A DNA stretch of 39,599 nucleotides, taken from Bacteroidota bacterium (GTDB lineage: Bacteria > Bacteroidota > Bacteroidia > Bacteroidales > F082). The translations under genes were made by a program, and so were the position numbers. The stretch is taken from assembly GCA_003650365.1 (NCBI GenBank), contig QMPA01000005.1, positions 1-39,599 on the forward strand. The letters are read 5' to 3'. The notes below the pieces were generated by a model, which did not search any database, was not told where the DNA came from, and saw only the letters and a program-made list of their open reading frames with translations. Positions 18,419 through 28,456 of this stretch are shown here, one piece after another; the stretch's first letter is position 1, and every line of letters begins with the position of its first letter.

Positions 18419-20182
18419 ATGTTTGCGAAAAAAATTTCATACTATCTCATTTTCTTTGTGCTATTGGCAGTAGCAAATCATGTATCAATTGCACAAAATA
18501 GTACCGACAGCATAGAAACCGCCATTACGAACGAACACGATATTATTAAGAAAGCACAATTGTATCAACAGCTCAGCCTGGAGTACAAATCAAGCGATCT
18601 GAATAAATCTGAGAAAATGGCCAGACAAGCTTTAATACTTGTCGAGAAAACTGACAATGACAAGATTACAGGATTTCTTCATGCCCAACTTGGCGATATT
18701 GCTTTCTTGCAGGACAGTTTAAACAAAGCCGAAAAAGAATACGATATTGCCATTCCTTTTTTAAATGAATCCGGGGAATTTCCCAGACTAATACTTGTTT
18801 ACATCAGCCTTGGCAACAGGTTTGTCGAAAAAGGAAATTATACACAGGCATTGAGCCATTATTTGCAAGGCTTACGGATTTCTAAAGAAAGTAACGACAC
18901 TAGTTATTTGGCAAAACTATACAACAACCTTGGAGTGGTTTTTATCAATATGAATGACCAAAAGAAGGCATTGGACTATTATTCAAAAGCATTGCCATTA
19001 TTTGAAGAATTACACGACACTATGAATATTGCCGGTGCCACCACCAATATGGGCTCTATTTATCTTAATATGGGTGAATATGACATTGCAAGGCAGTATT
19101 ACCAAAAAGGATATGAAATATTCAATAGTATTGATCTGATTGGTGGGCAGGCACATGTTTTGTTTAAAATGGGAATACTCGATCAAATGCAACAGCAATA
19201 TAAAAATGCTCTACAAAATCTATTTGAAAGCAAACGGCTTCAGGAGAAAAGTCAATCAATCCCATCCGGTTCTAAATCAATGTTCCTGGCAGAAACAAAT
19301 ATCAATATCGGTATTGTTTACTTTTTTTTGGATGAATATAAAAAGGCTGAAGATTATTTAATTGCCGGATACTCAGTTTCAAATGAATATGAACAGACTG
19401 CTTTGATTTCACTTGCCAGTGAATATTTAAGCAAACTTTATAAACGAGAGAAAAAATTTGAAAAGGCCCTCGATTATTACACTTTATTCAAAATCTATTC
19501 TGACAGCAGTTTTAATGAAGAAAATATCAGGAAACTTACCCAACTGGAAATGCAGTATCAGTTTGACGTAAAGTTAAAGGAGTCAGAAATTGAAAGAATA
19601 GCAGAAACGCAAAAAAGAAAACGGCTAACATTTATTGTTTTTGCTATTTCGGCAGGTTTGTTTTTGATTTTGATTATTGTTGGCCTGATGCTAAAACTGG
19701 AAAAGAAAAAGAAAAAAGAGATGGAAATTGAGAGGGAACGGCTTATTGACAAACTCGATCATACCAACAAAGAATTGACTACGCATGTGATGTATTTGTT
19801 AAAAAAGAACGAATTCATTTTAACTATTATTGAAAAATTAAAGAAAGCCCGCCTTGATGCCAAACCCGAAAACAAAAAGGTGATGGCCGAATTAATTACA
19901 GAACTTCAATCAAATACCGATACTGTTTCCTGGGAAGAATTTGAGCTCAGGTTTCAGGAAGTCCATACAGAATTTTACACCAAATTAAGCGAAAAATTTC
20001 CTGATCTTTCAACCAACGAAATCCGTATGTGCGCATTTTTCAAACTGAATATGACATCCAAAGAAATTGCTGCACTTACCTACCAATCATTGAATAGTAT
20101 CAAGGTGGCCCGTTACCGCCTCAGAAAAAAATTACAGCTTAAAAAAGAGGAAAATCTGCTTGCTTTCCTTGCCAAAATTTAA
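18419..20182 (+). CDS. TPR-repeat signalling protein with single TM and C-terminal LuxR-like HTH
   Basis: 587 aa with signal peptide, multiple TPRs (AKLYNNLGVVFINMNDQKKALDYYSKALPLFEE), TM (LTFIVFAISAGLFLILIIVGLML), coiled coil, and C-terminal LSTNEIRMCAFFKLNMTSKEIAALTYQSLNSIKVARYRLRKKLQL. Confidence 0.9.
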   Translation: MFAKKISYYLIFFVLLAVANHVSIAQNSTDSIETAITNEHDIIKKAQLYQQLSLEYKSSDLNKSEKMARQALILVEKTDNDKITGFLHAQLGDIAFLQDSLNKAEKEYDIAIPFLNESGEFPRLILVYISLGNRFVEKGNYTQALSHYLQGLRISKESNDTSYLAKLYNNLGVVFINMNDQKKALDYYSKALPLFEELHDTMNIAGATTNMGSIYLNMGEYDIARQYYQKGYEIFNSIDLIGGQAHVLFKMGILDQMQQQYKNALQNLFESKRLQEKSQSIPSGSKSMFLAETNINIGIVYFFLDEYKKAEDYLIAGYSVSNEYEQTALISLASEYLSKLYKREKKFEKALDYYTLFKIYSDSSFNEENIRKLTQLEMQYQFDVKLKESEIERIAETQKRKRLTFIVFAISAGLFLILIIVGLMLKLEKKKKKEMEIERERLIDKLDHTNKELTTHVMYLLKKNEFILTIIEKLKKARLDAKPENKKVMAELITELQSNTDTVSWEEFELRFQEVHTEFYTKLSEKFPDLSTNEIRMCAFFKLNMTSKEIAALTYQSLNSIKVARYRLRKKLQLKKEENLLAFLAKI

Positions 20183-20381
20183 GAATTTCTTTCATTAATA
20201 CATCTCTTTTCTTTCCCGGCTATTTCTCTCAGTATTTTGTTATTCCTTAGCTGATCAATGCATTAAGTGCTCTTGTACCATTTTTGTAACCTCGTTGTAG
20301 GTGTAAAGTAGGGCATTTGTTTTTTAATTCCTCATATTTTAAGTGTTCATTTGCCACGCAATACCAAAAAGCGGAATGAAT

Positions 20382-20567
20382 ATGAAAAAGCCAGAAACAA
20401 AATTAGAATCAACAGAACTATCGTTAGACGACAACTTTGCACGACTCATCGACATGAAGAAAAATGAAAACAGTGCATTGAAGAAGATCATTAACTCGTT
20501 GTCGAAAGATAGTCTGAGTACTGATTCTGCCAACAAGCAATCAGGCATGGGAAAAGACAATAAGTAA
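20382..20567 (+). CDS. small hypothetical protein (about 61 aa)
   Basis: MKKPETKLESTELSLDDNFARLIDMKKNENSALKKIINSLSKDSLSTDSANKQSGMGKDNK. Charged/helical, followed by the IVP-like gene. Alternative ATG at 20376. Confidence 0.55.
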   Translation: MKKPETKLESTELSLDDNFARLIDMKKNENSALKKIINSLSKDSLSTDSANKQSGMGKDNK

Positions 20568-20679
20568 GCCCTTTAGACCTTAACATTTAGAAATAAAGGG
20601 AGATAAAGAAAATAAGTAAATCAAATATTTGAAATCAATTATTAATCAAAACCATTTATAAATTTAATACTAATTAACT

Positions 20680-21210
20680 ATGTACAACAACGGAGAAAAT
20701 AGAGAAAGAGAAGAGAACAGGAATGAAACAGAAGAAAGAATCCCATCATTTTTCAGATTTGAGGATTTAAGGGTTTACCACAAATCAATGGACTACCTTG
20801 TGTGGTTGCATGAAACGAGTATACAATTTCCTGAAAGTGACAAAACACAATTGGCAGCTCGTTTTACCGATACTGCTAGAAACATTACACGTTACATTGC
20901 AGAAGGGTCGGCAAACAATAAAAGCCAATTTATCTATTCCCTGAAGATGGCACAAAAGGCTATTCGCGAATGCATTGTGCTAACTACTCTTGCTTACCGT
21001 GCCAATTATATTTCAGATTCCCATAATGATATTTCGAGGAATTACATGATGGAATTAACCAAAATGACCGGTGCGCTCATTGCTTCTTTACAGCGTTCAA
21101 TGGGAACAAATAACTATGGCAATAACAACGGCAGTTATAATAATACACACCAAAGTAACCATTCAAGAAATTATGTGAATGAACCGACGACTGAACAAAA
21201 TCAATACTGA
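20680..21210 (+). CDS. four-helix-bundle protein of the 23S rRNA-IVP (S23)/TIGR02436-like family with Asn-rich C-terminal tail
   Basis: FRFEDLRVYHKSMDYLVWLHETSIQFPESDKTQLAARFTDTARNITRYIAEGSANNKSQFIYSLKMAQKAIRECIVLTTLAYRANYIS...; tail NNYGNNNGSYNNTHQSNHSRNYVNE. Confidence 0.85.
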   Translation: MYNNGENREREENRNETEERIPSFFRFEDLRVYHKSMDYLVWLHETSIQFPESDKTQLAARFTDTARNITRYIAEGSANNKSQFIYSLKMAQKAIRECIVLTTLAYRANYISDSHNDISRNYMMELTKMTGALIASLQRSMGTNNYGNNNGSYNNTHQSNHSRNYVNEPTTEQNQY

Positions 21211-21256
21211 AAATTAAAATTAGACTTTAATAAATTTTTATAAAAATAATTATTTT

Positions 21257-23764
21257 GTGAAGAAAGTAATCCTAAGTACTGTTGCAATAATGTTTGTTTT
21301 TGTAGCAAGCATTTCAGCTCAAACATGGCAGCCTGTTACAAGTACCGGGACAACATTTATCCTTTATGGAATGCACTTTCCTGCCGGGCAGAACGATATT
21401 GGTTACGCCTGTGGGATGCAGTATACATATAATGCAGATGGTGTAATTGTAAAAACTACAAATGGTGGGGATACCTGGACACAAATATGGCCTGCCTCAG
21501 GAACTATTGACGGTCTTCAGGGTATCTGGTTTATAAACGACACAGTTGGATTTGCTTGTGGATGGAATAATTATTTTATTAAAACTACTGATGGTGGATC
21601 ATCCTGGTCGGACGTAACTGTAGGATCTGACGTTTGGTATTATAAAGATGTTGAATTCTGGGATGAAAATAATGGAGTTGCCTGTGCTTCGATGAACAGT
21701 ACAGCTCAATCCGTTTTTATTACCAGTGACGGTGGAACTACCTGGACACCATCTACCTCCGGAATGGCAACCAATGCCACCATGGGACTCTGTTATGCAG
21801 CTGAAGACACACTTTATGCAGTTGATACTGACAACAAAGTACAATGGTCAACAGATGGTGGACATAATTGGACAACGCGTAAAACCTTATCTGCAATGCT
21901 TTTTGGAGTCGACTTTGCCAATTCAAGTTTCGGCGTTGTTGGAGGCGAAGAGGAAATGTTCGCCACCAACGATGGAGGCCTTACATGGACTACTTACACA
22001 ACTGGTTATGAAAACTTTTATGGCGCAAAAGCATATGCAAATGGTACGGCTTATATTGGAGGAACAGATCAAAACATATACAAGACAACAGATTATGGAG
22101 CAACCTGGACCATGGACAATGATGGAACCACATCATCGATATACCGTATTCGGGAAAGTGACGATGGCAGCCTGTTCTCAAGTGCATCACAGGGAAGCAT
22201 TTTGACCAAAGCTGCACCTTTATCCGCTGACTTTGAAGCCGACCAGACCACGATTTGTGCAGGATCTACAGTCAACTTCACCGACCTTTCTATCGCTGCC
22301 ACTTCCTGGTCATGGGTATTTGAAGGAGGAACACCTGCCACTTCAGCCGATCAAAACCCAAGTGTAACATACAGTACGGCAGGAAATTATGATGTTACAC
22401 TTACTGCATCAGATGATTCGGGTTCGGAAACCGAAATCAAGATTAATTATATCAGTGTTGTGGTTCTGCCCGTTCAGGCAAATACACCTGAAGGAGATAC
22501 TGGTGTTTGTCTAAATAATTCATACGAATACACCACCGTTGTAGTAAATTACGCATCAGCTTACGATTGGGAACTTTCACCTGCCGATGCAGGAATACTC
22601 ACCGGAGATGGAAATACTGCAAACCTGATAACGGATGAAGAATGGACTGGTGATTTTACCATCAGGGTACGAGCAACCAATGTTTGTGGAGATGGCAACT
22701 GGTCTGACAACCTGGAGTGTAGCCTGTCGGAAGCCCCGGAGATATTTTTACTGAGTGAAGGTGGAGAATACTGTAACGGAGACGAAACAGGTGTCGAAAT
22801 AACACAAGACAATTCTGCCGAAGGTGTTGATTACGAACTATTTTTAGATGATGTTACTACCGGGACAACTGTAGAAGGGACAGGAAGCGAGATCAGCTAT
22901 GGATTTTTTACCGATGAGGGAAATTATACAGCTACAGGTACAGAAGGTGGATGTTCCAGCTATATGGAAGGAACGGCCGTTATTACAATCGCTTATGAAC
23001 CGGACCCTGCTGCAGTTCCCACTGGTGACACAACTGTTTGTTCAGGAACAACAACCGATTATTCTGTGACTCCGATTGTAGGAGCCGACACCATTTACTG
23101 GATGCTAACACCTTCCGAAGCAGGTACTGTTATTGGTAGTGGAGAAGAAATCTCCATCGAATGGGATATTGATTTTAACAGCTATGCCTATTTAAGTGCA
23201 CAAGGTGAAAATGCCTGTGGATTGGGTGAAGAATCAGACGAACTGGAGATTAATTGTTCGCAATCACCAAGCCCTGAAATTACGGGTTCCGACATGGTTT
23301 GTAAAGAAGAAGAAGCCGATTATTCTACAGCTGACAATGCTGGAAATACTTACGAATGGACAGTTGCCGGAGGAACAATTAGCGCAGGCGAAGGCACACA
23401 TCAAATCACCGTTTTGTGGGGAGCTCCGGGCAATGGAACTGTTGACCTTATTGAAAGTACTGAAGGGAGTTGTGTAGGAAGTGCCGAAACATTTGAGGTG
23501 ACCATTGATGACTGCATAGGTATTGATGAGGATATAGAAGAAAATCTCAGTATTTACCCAAATCCTGCTACCGATGTAATTAACATACAATCAGAAAATG
23601 TGATCAAGTCAATCAAACTTATGGATTTGACAGGTAGAGAAATCGTTAATGAAAGTAATTACAGCAAAACATATCAATTAAGCGCCCCCAATCTAAAACC
23701 TGGAGTTTATCTGCTAGTAATTGAAATGGAAAAAACCATTGTAAAACGAGTGGTAATCGAATAA
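21257..23764 (+). CDS. T9SS-secreted protein with YCF48/BNR-like repeats, PKD domain(s) and Por-secretion C-terminal sorting domain; GTG start
   Basis: 835 aa: repeated TTNGGDTWTQIW / TTDGGSSWSDV / TSDGGTTWTPS; PKD SWSWVFEGGTPATSADQNPSVTYSTAGNYDVTLTASD; C-terminus LSIYPNPATDVINIQSE...MDLTGREIV...LKPGVYLLVIEMEKTIVKRVVIE. Confidence 0.92.
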   Translation: MKKVILSTVAIMFVFVASISAQTWQPVTSTGTTFILYGMHFPAGQNDIGYACGMQYTYNADGVIVKTTNGGDTWTQIWPASGTIDGLQGIWFINDTVGFACGWNNYFIKTTDGGSSWSDVTVGSDVWYYKDVEFWDENNGVACASMNSTAQSVFITSDGGTTWTPSTSGMATNATMGLCYAAEDTLYAVDTDNKVQWSTDGGHNWTTRKTLSAMLFGVDFANSSFGVVGGEEEMFATNDGGLTWTTYTTGYENFYGAKAYANGTAYIGGTDQNIYKTTDYGATWTMDNDGTTSSIYRIRESDDGSLFSSASQGSILTKAAPLSADFEADQTTICAGSTVNFTDLSIAATSWSWVFEGGTPATSADQNPSVTYSTAGNYDVTLTASDDSGSETEIKINYISVVVLPVQANTPEGDTGVCLNNSYEYTTVVVNYASAYDWELSPADAGILTGDGNTANLITDEEWTGDFTIRVRATNVCGDGNWSDNLECSLSEAPEIFLLSEGGEYCNGDETGVEITQDNSAEGVDYELFLDDVTTGTTVEGTGSEISYGFFTDEGNYTATGTEGGCSSYMEGTAVITIAYEPDPAAVPTGDTTVCSGTTTDYSVTPIVGADTIYWMLTPSEAGTVIGSGEEISIEWDIDFNSYAYLSAQGENACGLGEESDELEINCSQSPSPEITGSDMVCKEEEADYSTADNAGNTYEWTVAGGTISAGEGTHQITVLWGAPGNGTVDLIESTEGSCVGSAETFEVTIDDCIGIDEDIEENLSIYPNPATDVINIQSENVIKSIKLMDLTGREIVNESNYSKTYQLSAPNLKPGVYLLVIEMEKTIVKRVVIE

Positions 23765-23795
23765 AGAAATAACCAACCAATTGTAATATTGCAAA

Positions 23796-23827
23796 AGAGA
23801 CTCCTTAGTAGGGGCCTCTTTTTTTGT
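23796..23827 (+). terminator. Rho-independent terminator after the T9SS-secreted protein gene
   Basis: AGAGACTCC-ttagta-GGGGCCTCT stem (one mismatch, one G-T) followed by TTTTTTT. Confidence 0.75.
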
Positions 23828-23965
23828 GATAACAATAATGCTGCGCATTAAGTTTTCCCCTAAATGGCTTGCGACGTAATAATCGATATTAAATACTGAA
23901 AGCAAATTTATTATGCAAAGGAACTCATCATATAAAGCGTGATTCTTCTTCAGTAGTCAGTATTC

Positions 23966-25579
23966 TTATTTATTCTTATGAGCTAGTGAAGCTTTCACAA
24001 AATCAACAAATAAGGGATGAGGATTTCCAACCGTACTTTTATATTCGGGGTGGAATTGTACACCAACGAACCAAGGGTGGTCCTTTAATTCAATAATTTC
24101 CACAAGGTCTTCTTCAGGATTAATTCCAGCTAAGCGCATCCCGTTTTTTTCAAAACTGTCCCTGTACTCATTATTGAATTCATAGCGGTGGCGATGTCTT
24201 TCGCGAATCGCTACCTTGCCATAAACTGAATAAGCAATTGAGTCTTTGTCTAATTTGCAATTATAAGCACCCAAACGCATTGTTCCTCCCAAATTTTTAA
24301 TCTTTTTCTGATCTTCCATCAAGTCAATCACCGGATATGGTGTTTCAGTATTGATTTCAGTAGTATGTGCATTTTTCATTCCTAAAACATTGCGGGTAAA
24401 TTCGATTGCAGCGCATTGCATTCCCAAACAAATACCAAGAAAAGGAATGTCGTTTTCACGGGCATACTGAATGGCATTAATTTTCCCTTCAATACCGCGG
24501 CCTCCAAAACCGGGAGCAACTAAAATGCCATCAAGATGACCAAAGAGTTTATCGGCATTTTCCATAGTGACTTCTTCAGAATGGATGTCGACAACAATTA
24601 CATGGCAATTATTGGCAGCACCTCCATGGATAAAAGATTCATTGATTGATTTATAGGCATCTTTCAATTCTACATATTTACCAATCAGCCCAATGGAAAC
24701 TTCTTCTTTTGGGTTTTTAAGCCGTTCAACAAACTGCTCCCAACTACTCAAATCAATTAATTCCGGAACAGGCGTATTGGTTTTATTCAAAACTTCAATA
24801 TCCAGTTTTTCGTCACGCATGAGCAAAGGCACATCGTAAATGGTCTCTGCATCAATAGATTCAATAACAGAAGTAGGTAATACATTACAAAACTGAGCAA
24901 TTTTTCGTCTGATGCCGGGTGTCAAGTCTTTTTCTGTTCGGCAAACAATAATGTCGGGTTGAACACCTTGTTCCAACATTGTTTTAACAGAATGCTGGGT
25001 AGGCTTGGTTTTTAATTCTCCTGCTGCTTTTAAATAAGGAACAAGTGTCAGGTGAATAACTGCACAGTCGTCTCCCATTTCCCATTTCATTTGTCGTACC
25101 ATTTCAACAAAAGGAAATGACTCAATATCTCCAACCGTGCCACCTATTTCAGTAATTACGAAATCATAGTTTCCAGTTTGCCCCAGGATTTTAACACTTC
25201 GTTTTATCTCATCTGTAATATGCGGAACAACCTGTACTGTTGATCCCAGGTATTCACCTTTTCGTTCTTTGTTAATCACATTTTGATAAATGCGTCCTGT
25301 GGTAACATTGTTGGCTTGCGAGGTAGGAATACCTGAAAATCTTTCGTAGTGCCCCAGGTCAAGATCTGTCTCGGCCCCATCATCAGTAACATAGCACTCG
25401 CCATGTTCGTAGGGATTTAATGTTCCCGGATCAACATTGATATAAGGGTCAAGTTTTTGAATGGTTACTGAAAATCCTCTGGCTTGTAACAATTTGGCAA
25501 GGGAAGCTGAAATAATTCCTTTACCAAGCGAAGAAGTAACCCCTCCGGTAACGAATAAATATTTGACATTTCTTTTCAT
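23966..25579 (-). CDS. pyrG: CTP synthase
   Basis: 537 aa: [81 protein letters not shown]...; glutaminase [13 protein letters not shown]. Confidence 0.98.
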   Translation of the reverse strand: MKRNVKYLFVTGGVTSSLGKGIISASLAKLLQARGFSVTIQKLDPYINVDPGTLNPYEHGECYVTDDGAETDLDLGHYERFSGIPTSQANNVTTGRIYQNVINKERKGEYLGSTVQVVPHITDEIKRSVKILGQTGNYDFVITEIGGTVGDIESFPFVEMVRQMKWEMGDDCAVIHLTLVPYLKAAGELKTKPTQHSVKTMLEQGVQPDIIVCRTEKDLTPGIRRKIAQFCNVLPTSVIESIDAETIYDVPLLMRDEKLDIEVLNKTNTPVPELIDLSSWEQFVERLKNPKEEVSIGLIGKYVELKDAYKSINESFIHGGAANNCHVIVVDIHSEEVTMENADKLFGHLDGILVAPGFGGRGIEGKINAIQYARENDIPFLGICLGMQCAAIEFTRNVLGMKNAHTTEINTETPYPVIDLMEDQKKIKNLGGTMRLGAYNCKLDKDSIAYSVYGKVAIRERHRHRYEFNNEYRDSFEKNGMRLAGINPEEDLVEIIELKDHPWFVGVQFHPEYKSTVGNPHPLFVDFVKASLAHKNK

Positions 25580-25666
25580 CTGAAATCAGGTAATTTATTG
25601 AAAATAATCAACAAATTAACAACAATTACATTTTGGAATTGCTATTATTTATCAATAATTCTTAAC

Positions 25667-25719
25667 AAAAAAATGCCGGTTATATGATGATTTGATCAAC
25701 AAAAAATCATATATCCGGC
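25667..25719 (-). terminator. terminator downstream of the GAPDH gene (possibly bidirectional)
   Basis: GCCGGTTATATGAT (25675-25688) pairs with ATCATATATCCGGC (25706-25719), one mismatch. A-run on the left and T-run on the right. Confidence 0.8.
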
Positions 25720-25740
25720 TTTTTGAAGCCACAATTATGT

Positions 25741-27204
25741 TTAGTAATAAGTAGGTCGTTTTACACCACCCATCAATTTGGCAACTCTTATTACTTGCAA
25801 GGTATAACCATATTCGTTATCGTACCAAACATAAACAACAATGTCTTTTTTGTCTTCAGATATTTTTGTTGCCAGGCTATCGAAAATAGCAGTGGCCGGT
25901 TCGCCAATAAAATCAGAAGATACGGCATCGTTTGCAGTTGAGTATTTTACCTGGGCAACAAGTTCTCCGGTTAAAGATGTTTGTCGTATTAGTTCGTTCA
26001 CTTCATCAATGCTGGTTTCTTTTTTAAGGGATAATTGCATAATAACGAGTGACACATTTGGTGTGGGTACCCGTATCGCATTTCCTGTCAATTTCCCGGC
26101 CAGGCTGGGTATGGCTTTTGCTGCTGCTTTTGCAGCTCCGGTATCGGTAATTACCAGATTTAAAGGAGCAGAACGACCCCTACGGAATTTTTTGTGCATA
26201 TTATCAAGCAGGTTCTGGTCGTTGGTATAAGAGTGAACCGTTTCGAGGTGGCCTTTAATAATGCCAAATTCTTTTTCTATAACAGCTAGTATAGGTGCTG
26301 CAGCATTGGTAGTACAGGAGGCTGCCGAATAAATGGTTTCTTTTTTATAATCAACTTTAGTATGGTTAACACCAAAAACGATATTTGGGATGTCATCCTT
26401 GCCAGGAGCAGTAAGCAATACTTTTGATACGCCTTTGGCTTTTAAATGCTGGCTCAATGTTTCCCTGTTTCGGTAAATACCTGTATTGTCAATTAATATG
26501 GCATTATTGATACCATATTCTGTATAATCAATTTCATCGGGTGCATTTGCAGCTAGCATCAGTACTTTATGCCCGTTAATATAAAAAGTCTTGTCGTCAA
26601 GGTTTTCAATGGCTACACCTCTGAATGGACCGTGAACGGAATCGTGTCTGAATAATGATGCACGCTTAAATATTTGCATGTCCTCATTATTTCTGGTAAC
26701 AATGGCACGCACCCGCAATTGTTTGCCATTTCCCTGGATAATTAATTCCCTGGCAAGTAATCGGCCAATACGTCCAAAACCATAAAGAATTACATCAACC
26801 GGATCATTATAAGCAGGTTTAACATCGATAAGATGCTTAAGTTTTAACCTGATAAAGTCTTCATGATCAATAAAGTTCTTGGATTCTTCAGTCCATTCCC
26901 TGTTTAATCTGCCAATGTCGAGTTTTGAAGCTCCCACATTGCAATGCAGGATGGCTTTTGCCAGGCGAAGCGAATCAATTACCCTCAAGGGTTTGTTGAT
27001 GATATTCTCGGCATAAGAATGACGGTAAAGTACCAAACTGGCACTTCGGTCAATCAATTGACTCCTAAAGAGTACAAGCTCAATTGACTTGTCGTAAAAT
27101 AATTTGTAAAGAACATTAATGAATTCGTTGGCGTATTTTTCACGTTTTGCCCAATCGTTAAGGGATTCTTCATAGGTCCCGTTTAGGTTTTTTTGCTTTT
27201 TCAT
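25741..27204 (-). CDS. glyceraldehyde-3-phosphate dehydrogenase, long form with ~130-aa N-terminal extension
   Basis: 487 aa: DVILYGFGRIGRLLARELI...; catalytic YSAASCTTNAAAPILAVIEKEFGI; VHSYTNDQNLLDNMHKKFRRGRSAPLNLVITDTGAAKA; WYDNEYGYTLQVIRV. Confidence 0.93.
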   Translation of the reverse strand: MKKQKNLNGTYEESLNDWAKREKYANEFINVLYKLFYDKSIELVLFRSQLIDRSASLVLYRHSYAENIINKPLRVIDSLRLAKAILHCNVGASKLDIGRLNREWTEESKNFIDHEDFIRLKLKHLIDVKPAYNDPVDVILYGFGRIGRLLARELIIQGNGKQLRVRAIVTRNNEDMQIFKRASLFRHDSVHGPFRGVAIENLDDKTFYINGHKVLMLAANAPDEIDYTEYGINNAILIDNTGIYRNRETLSQHLKAKGVSKVLLTAPGKDDIPNIVFGVNHTKVDYKKETIYSAASCTTNAAAPILAVIEKEFGIIKGHLETVHSYTNDQNLLDNMHKKFRRGRSAPLNLVITDTGAAKAAAKAIPSLAGKLTGNAIRVPTPNVSLVIMQLSLKKETSIDEVNELIRQTSLTGELVAQVKYSTANDAVSSDFIGEPATAIFDSLATKISEDKKDIVVYVWYDNEYGYTLQVIRVAKLMGGVKRPTYY

Positions 27205-27515
27205 TCGGCCGTTTTTTTAATGATAGAGGAAAAAAATAAGGATTTTTGTTTGGACAAAGTTAAAAAAAATGGCAACTTTACAAGAGAATCACATTAATTT
27301 TTAACGATATTAAATTAGGCTTGCAATCGTTTTAAATATGGGCTTTTTGAGATTATCCCTTTGGGGAAAGCAGCATGTTGATGAATGATAGAATGAGAGG
27401 AATTGGTTGATTGAAAGATTGGAGTGAATGGAAGAATGGATGTGCACTTGAAATACAATAAGACATCGTTCTAATCTTTCAAATCAATTTAGCATACTAA
27501 ACTTTAAACTTCTTC

Positions 27516-28382
27516 TTATTGTCCCAGATAGGCTTTCAATAATTTGTTTCGCGAATTATGCCTCAGTCGTCGGATGGCTTTTTCTTTGATTTGCCTGACT
27601 CTTTCTCTTGTAAGATCAAATTTATTGCCAATTTCTTCCAGGCTTAAAGCGTGGTTCAGGCCAATGCCGTAATACAAATTAATGACATCGCGTTCTTTGT
27701 CGCTCAGGGTTGACAACGACCGTTTAATTTCCTTTCCCAGCGATTCATGCATCAGGGGTTCGTCTGTTTTAGGTGAATCGTTTGGAACAAAAATATCAAT
27801 GAATTTTGTATCCTCGTCAGAAATTAGCGGTGCATCCATCGAGACATATCTTGTAGAAATTTTCATTGCTGTATAAATCTTATGTTCAGCCACTTCCATC
27901 TCTTCCGCAATTTCGAACTGCGATGGTGCCCGTTCATATTTTTGCTCCAGTCTTGAAGTAGTTTTCCTAATTTTATTGAGTGAACCTACCTGGTTGAGCG
28001 GCAAACGGACTATTCGCGATTGTTCGGCAAGAGCTTGCAAAATCGATTGTCTGATCCACCAAACTGCATACGATATAAATTTAAATCCTCTTGTTTCATC
28101 AAATCTTCCTGCTGCTTTAATCAGTCCAACATTTCCTTCATTAATCATGTCGGGAAGACTAAGTCCTTGGTTTTGATATTGTTTAGCAACGGAAACTACA
28201 AATCTTAAGTTTGCTTTAGTTAATTTTTCCAAAGCCAATTTATCGCCAGCTTTAATCCTTCGTGCCAATTCAACTTCTTGTTCAGCCGTAATTAAGCTTT
28301 CTTTGCCAATGTCTTGAAGGTATTTGTCCAGCGAGGCTGTATTTCGGTTGGTGATTGATTTTGTAATTTTTAGTTGTCTCAT
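27516..28382 (-). CDS. primary-type sigma factor, RpoD/SigA family (copy 2, paralogue)
   Basis: 288 aa, co-linear with copy 1. Region 2/-10 recognition is nearly identical ([81 protein letters not shown]); the region 3 linker diverges. Confidence 0.95.
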   Translation of the reverse strand: MRQLKITKSITNRNTASLDKYLQDIGKESLITAEQEVELARRIKAGDKLALEKLTKANLRFVVSVAKQYQNQGLSLPDMINEGNVGLIKAAGRFDETRGFKFISYAVWWIRQSILQALAEQSRIVRLPLNQVGSLNKIRKTTSRLEQKYERAPSQFEIAEEMEVAEHKIYTAMKISTRYVSMDAPLISDEDTKFIDIFVPNDSPKTDEPLMHESLGKEIKRSLSTLSDKERDVINLYYGIGLNHALSLEEIGNKFDLTRERVRQIKEKAIRRLRHNSRNKLLKAYLGQ

Positions 28383-28456
28383 GTCGCTAAAAGTACTTTT
28401 ACTGATTTGAAAAAGAGGGCATGCAAGCTAAGTAAAAAATTCCTAATATCAAAATG

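Noticed and set aside
20680-21210. Possible diversity-generating retroelement, because the IVP-like bundle resembles Avd
   Set aside because: No reverse transcriptase, no template/variable repeat pair and no CLec/variable protein in the window.
21726-22205. 159-aa plus-strand ORF inside the T9SS-secreted protein gene
   Set aside because: Out-of-frame reading of the YCF48-repeat region; the 835-aa frame has signal peptide, PKD and sorting domain.
27360-27487. Possible element between rpoD copy 2 and GAPDH (GATTGAAAGATTGG ... CTAATCTTTCAAATC)
   Set aside because: The inverted match is short, gapped and in low-complexity AT/GA sequence; not distinguishable from chance by eye.
27516-28382. Second rpoD as a pseudogene
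   Set aside because: The frame is intact with all sigma regions 1.2-4.2 preserved, so it looks functional.
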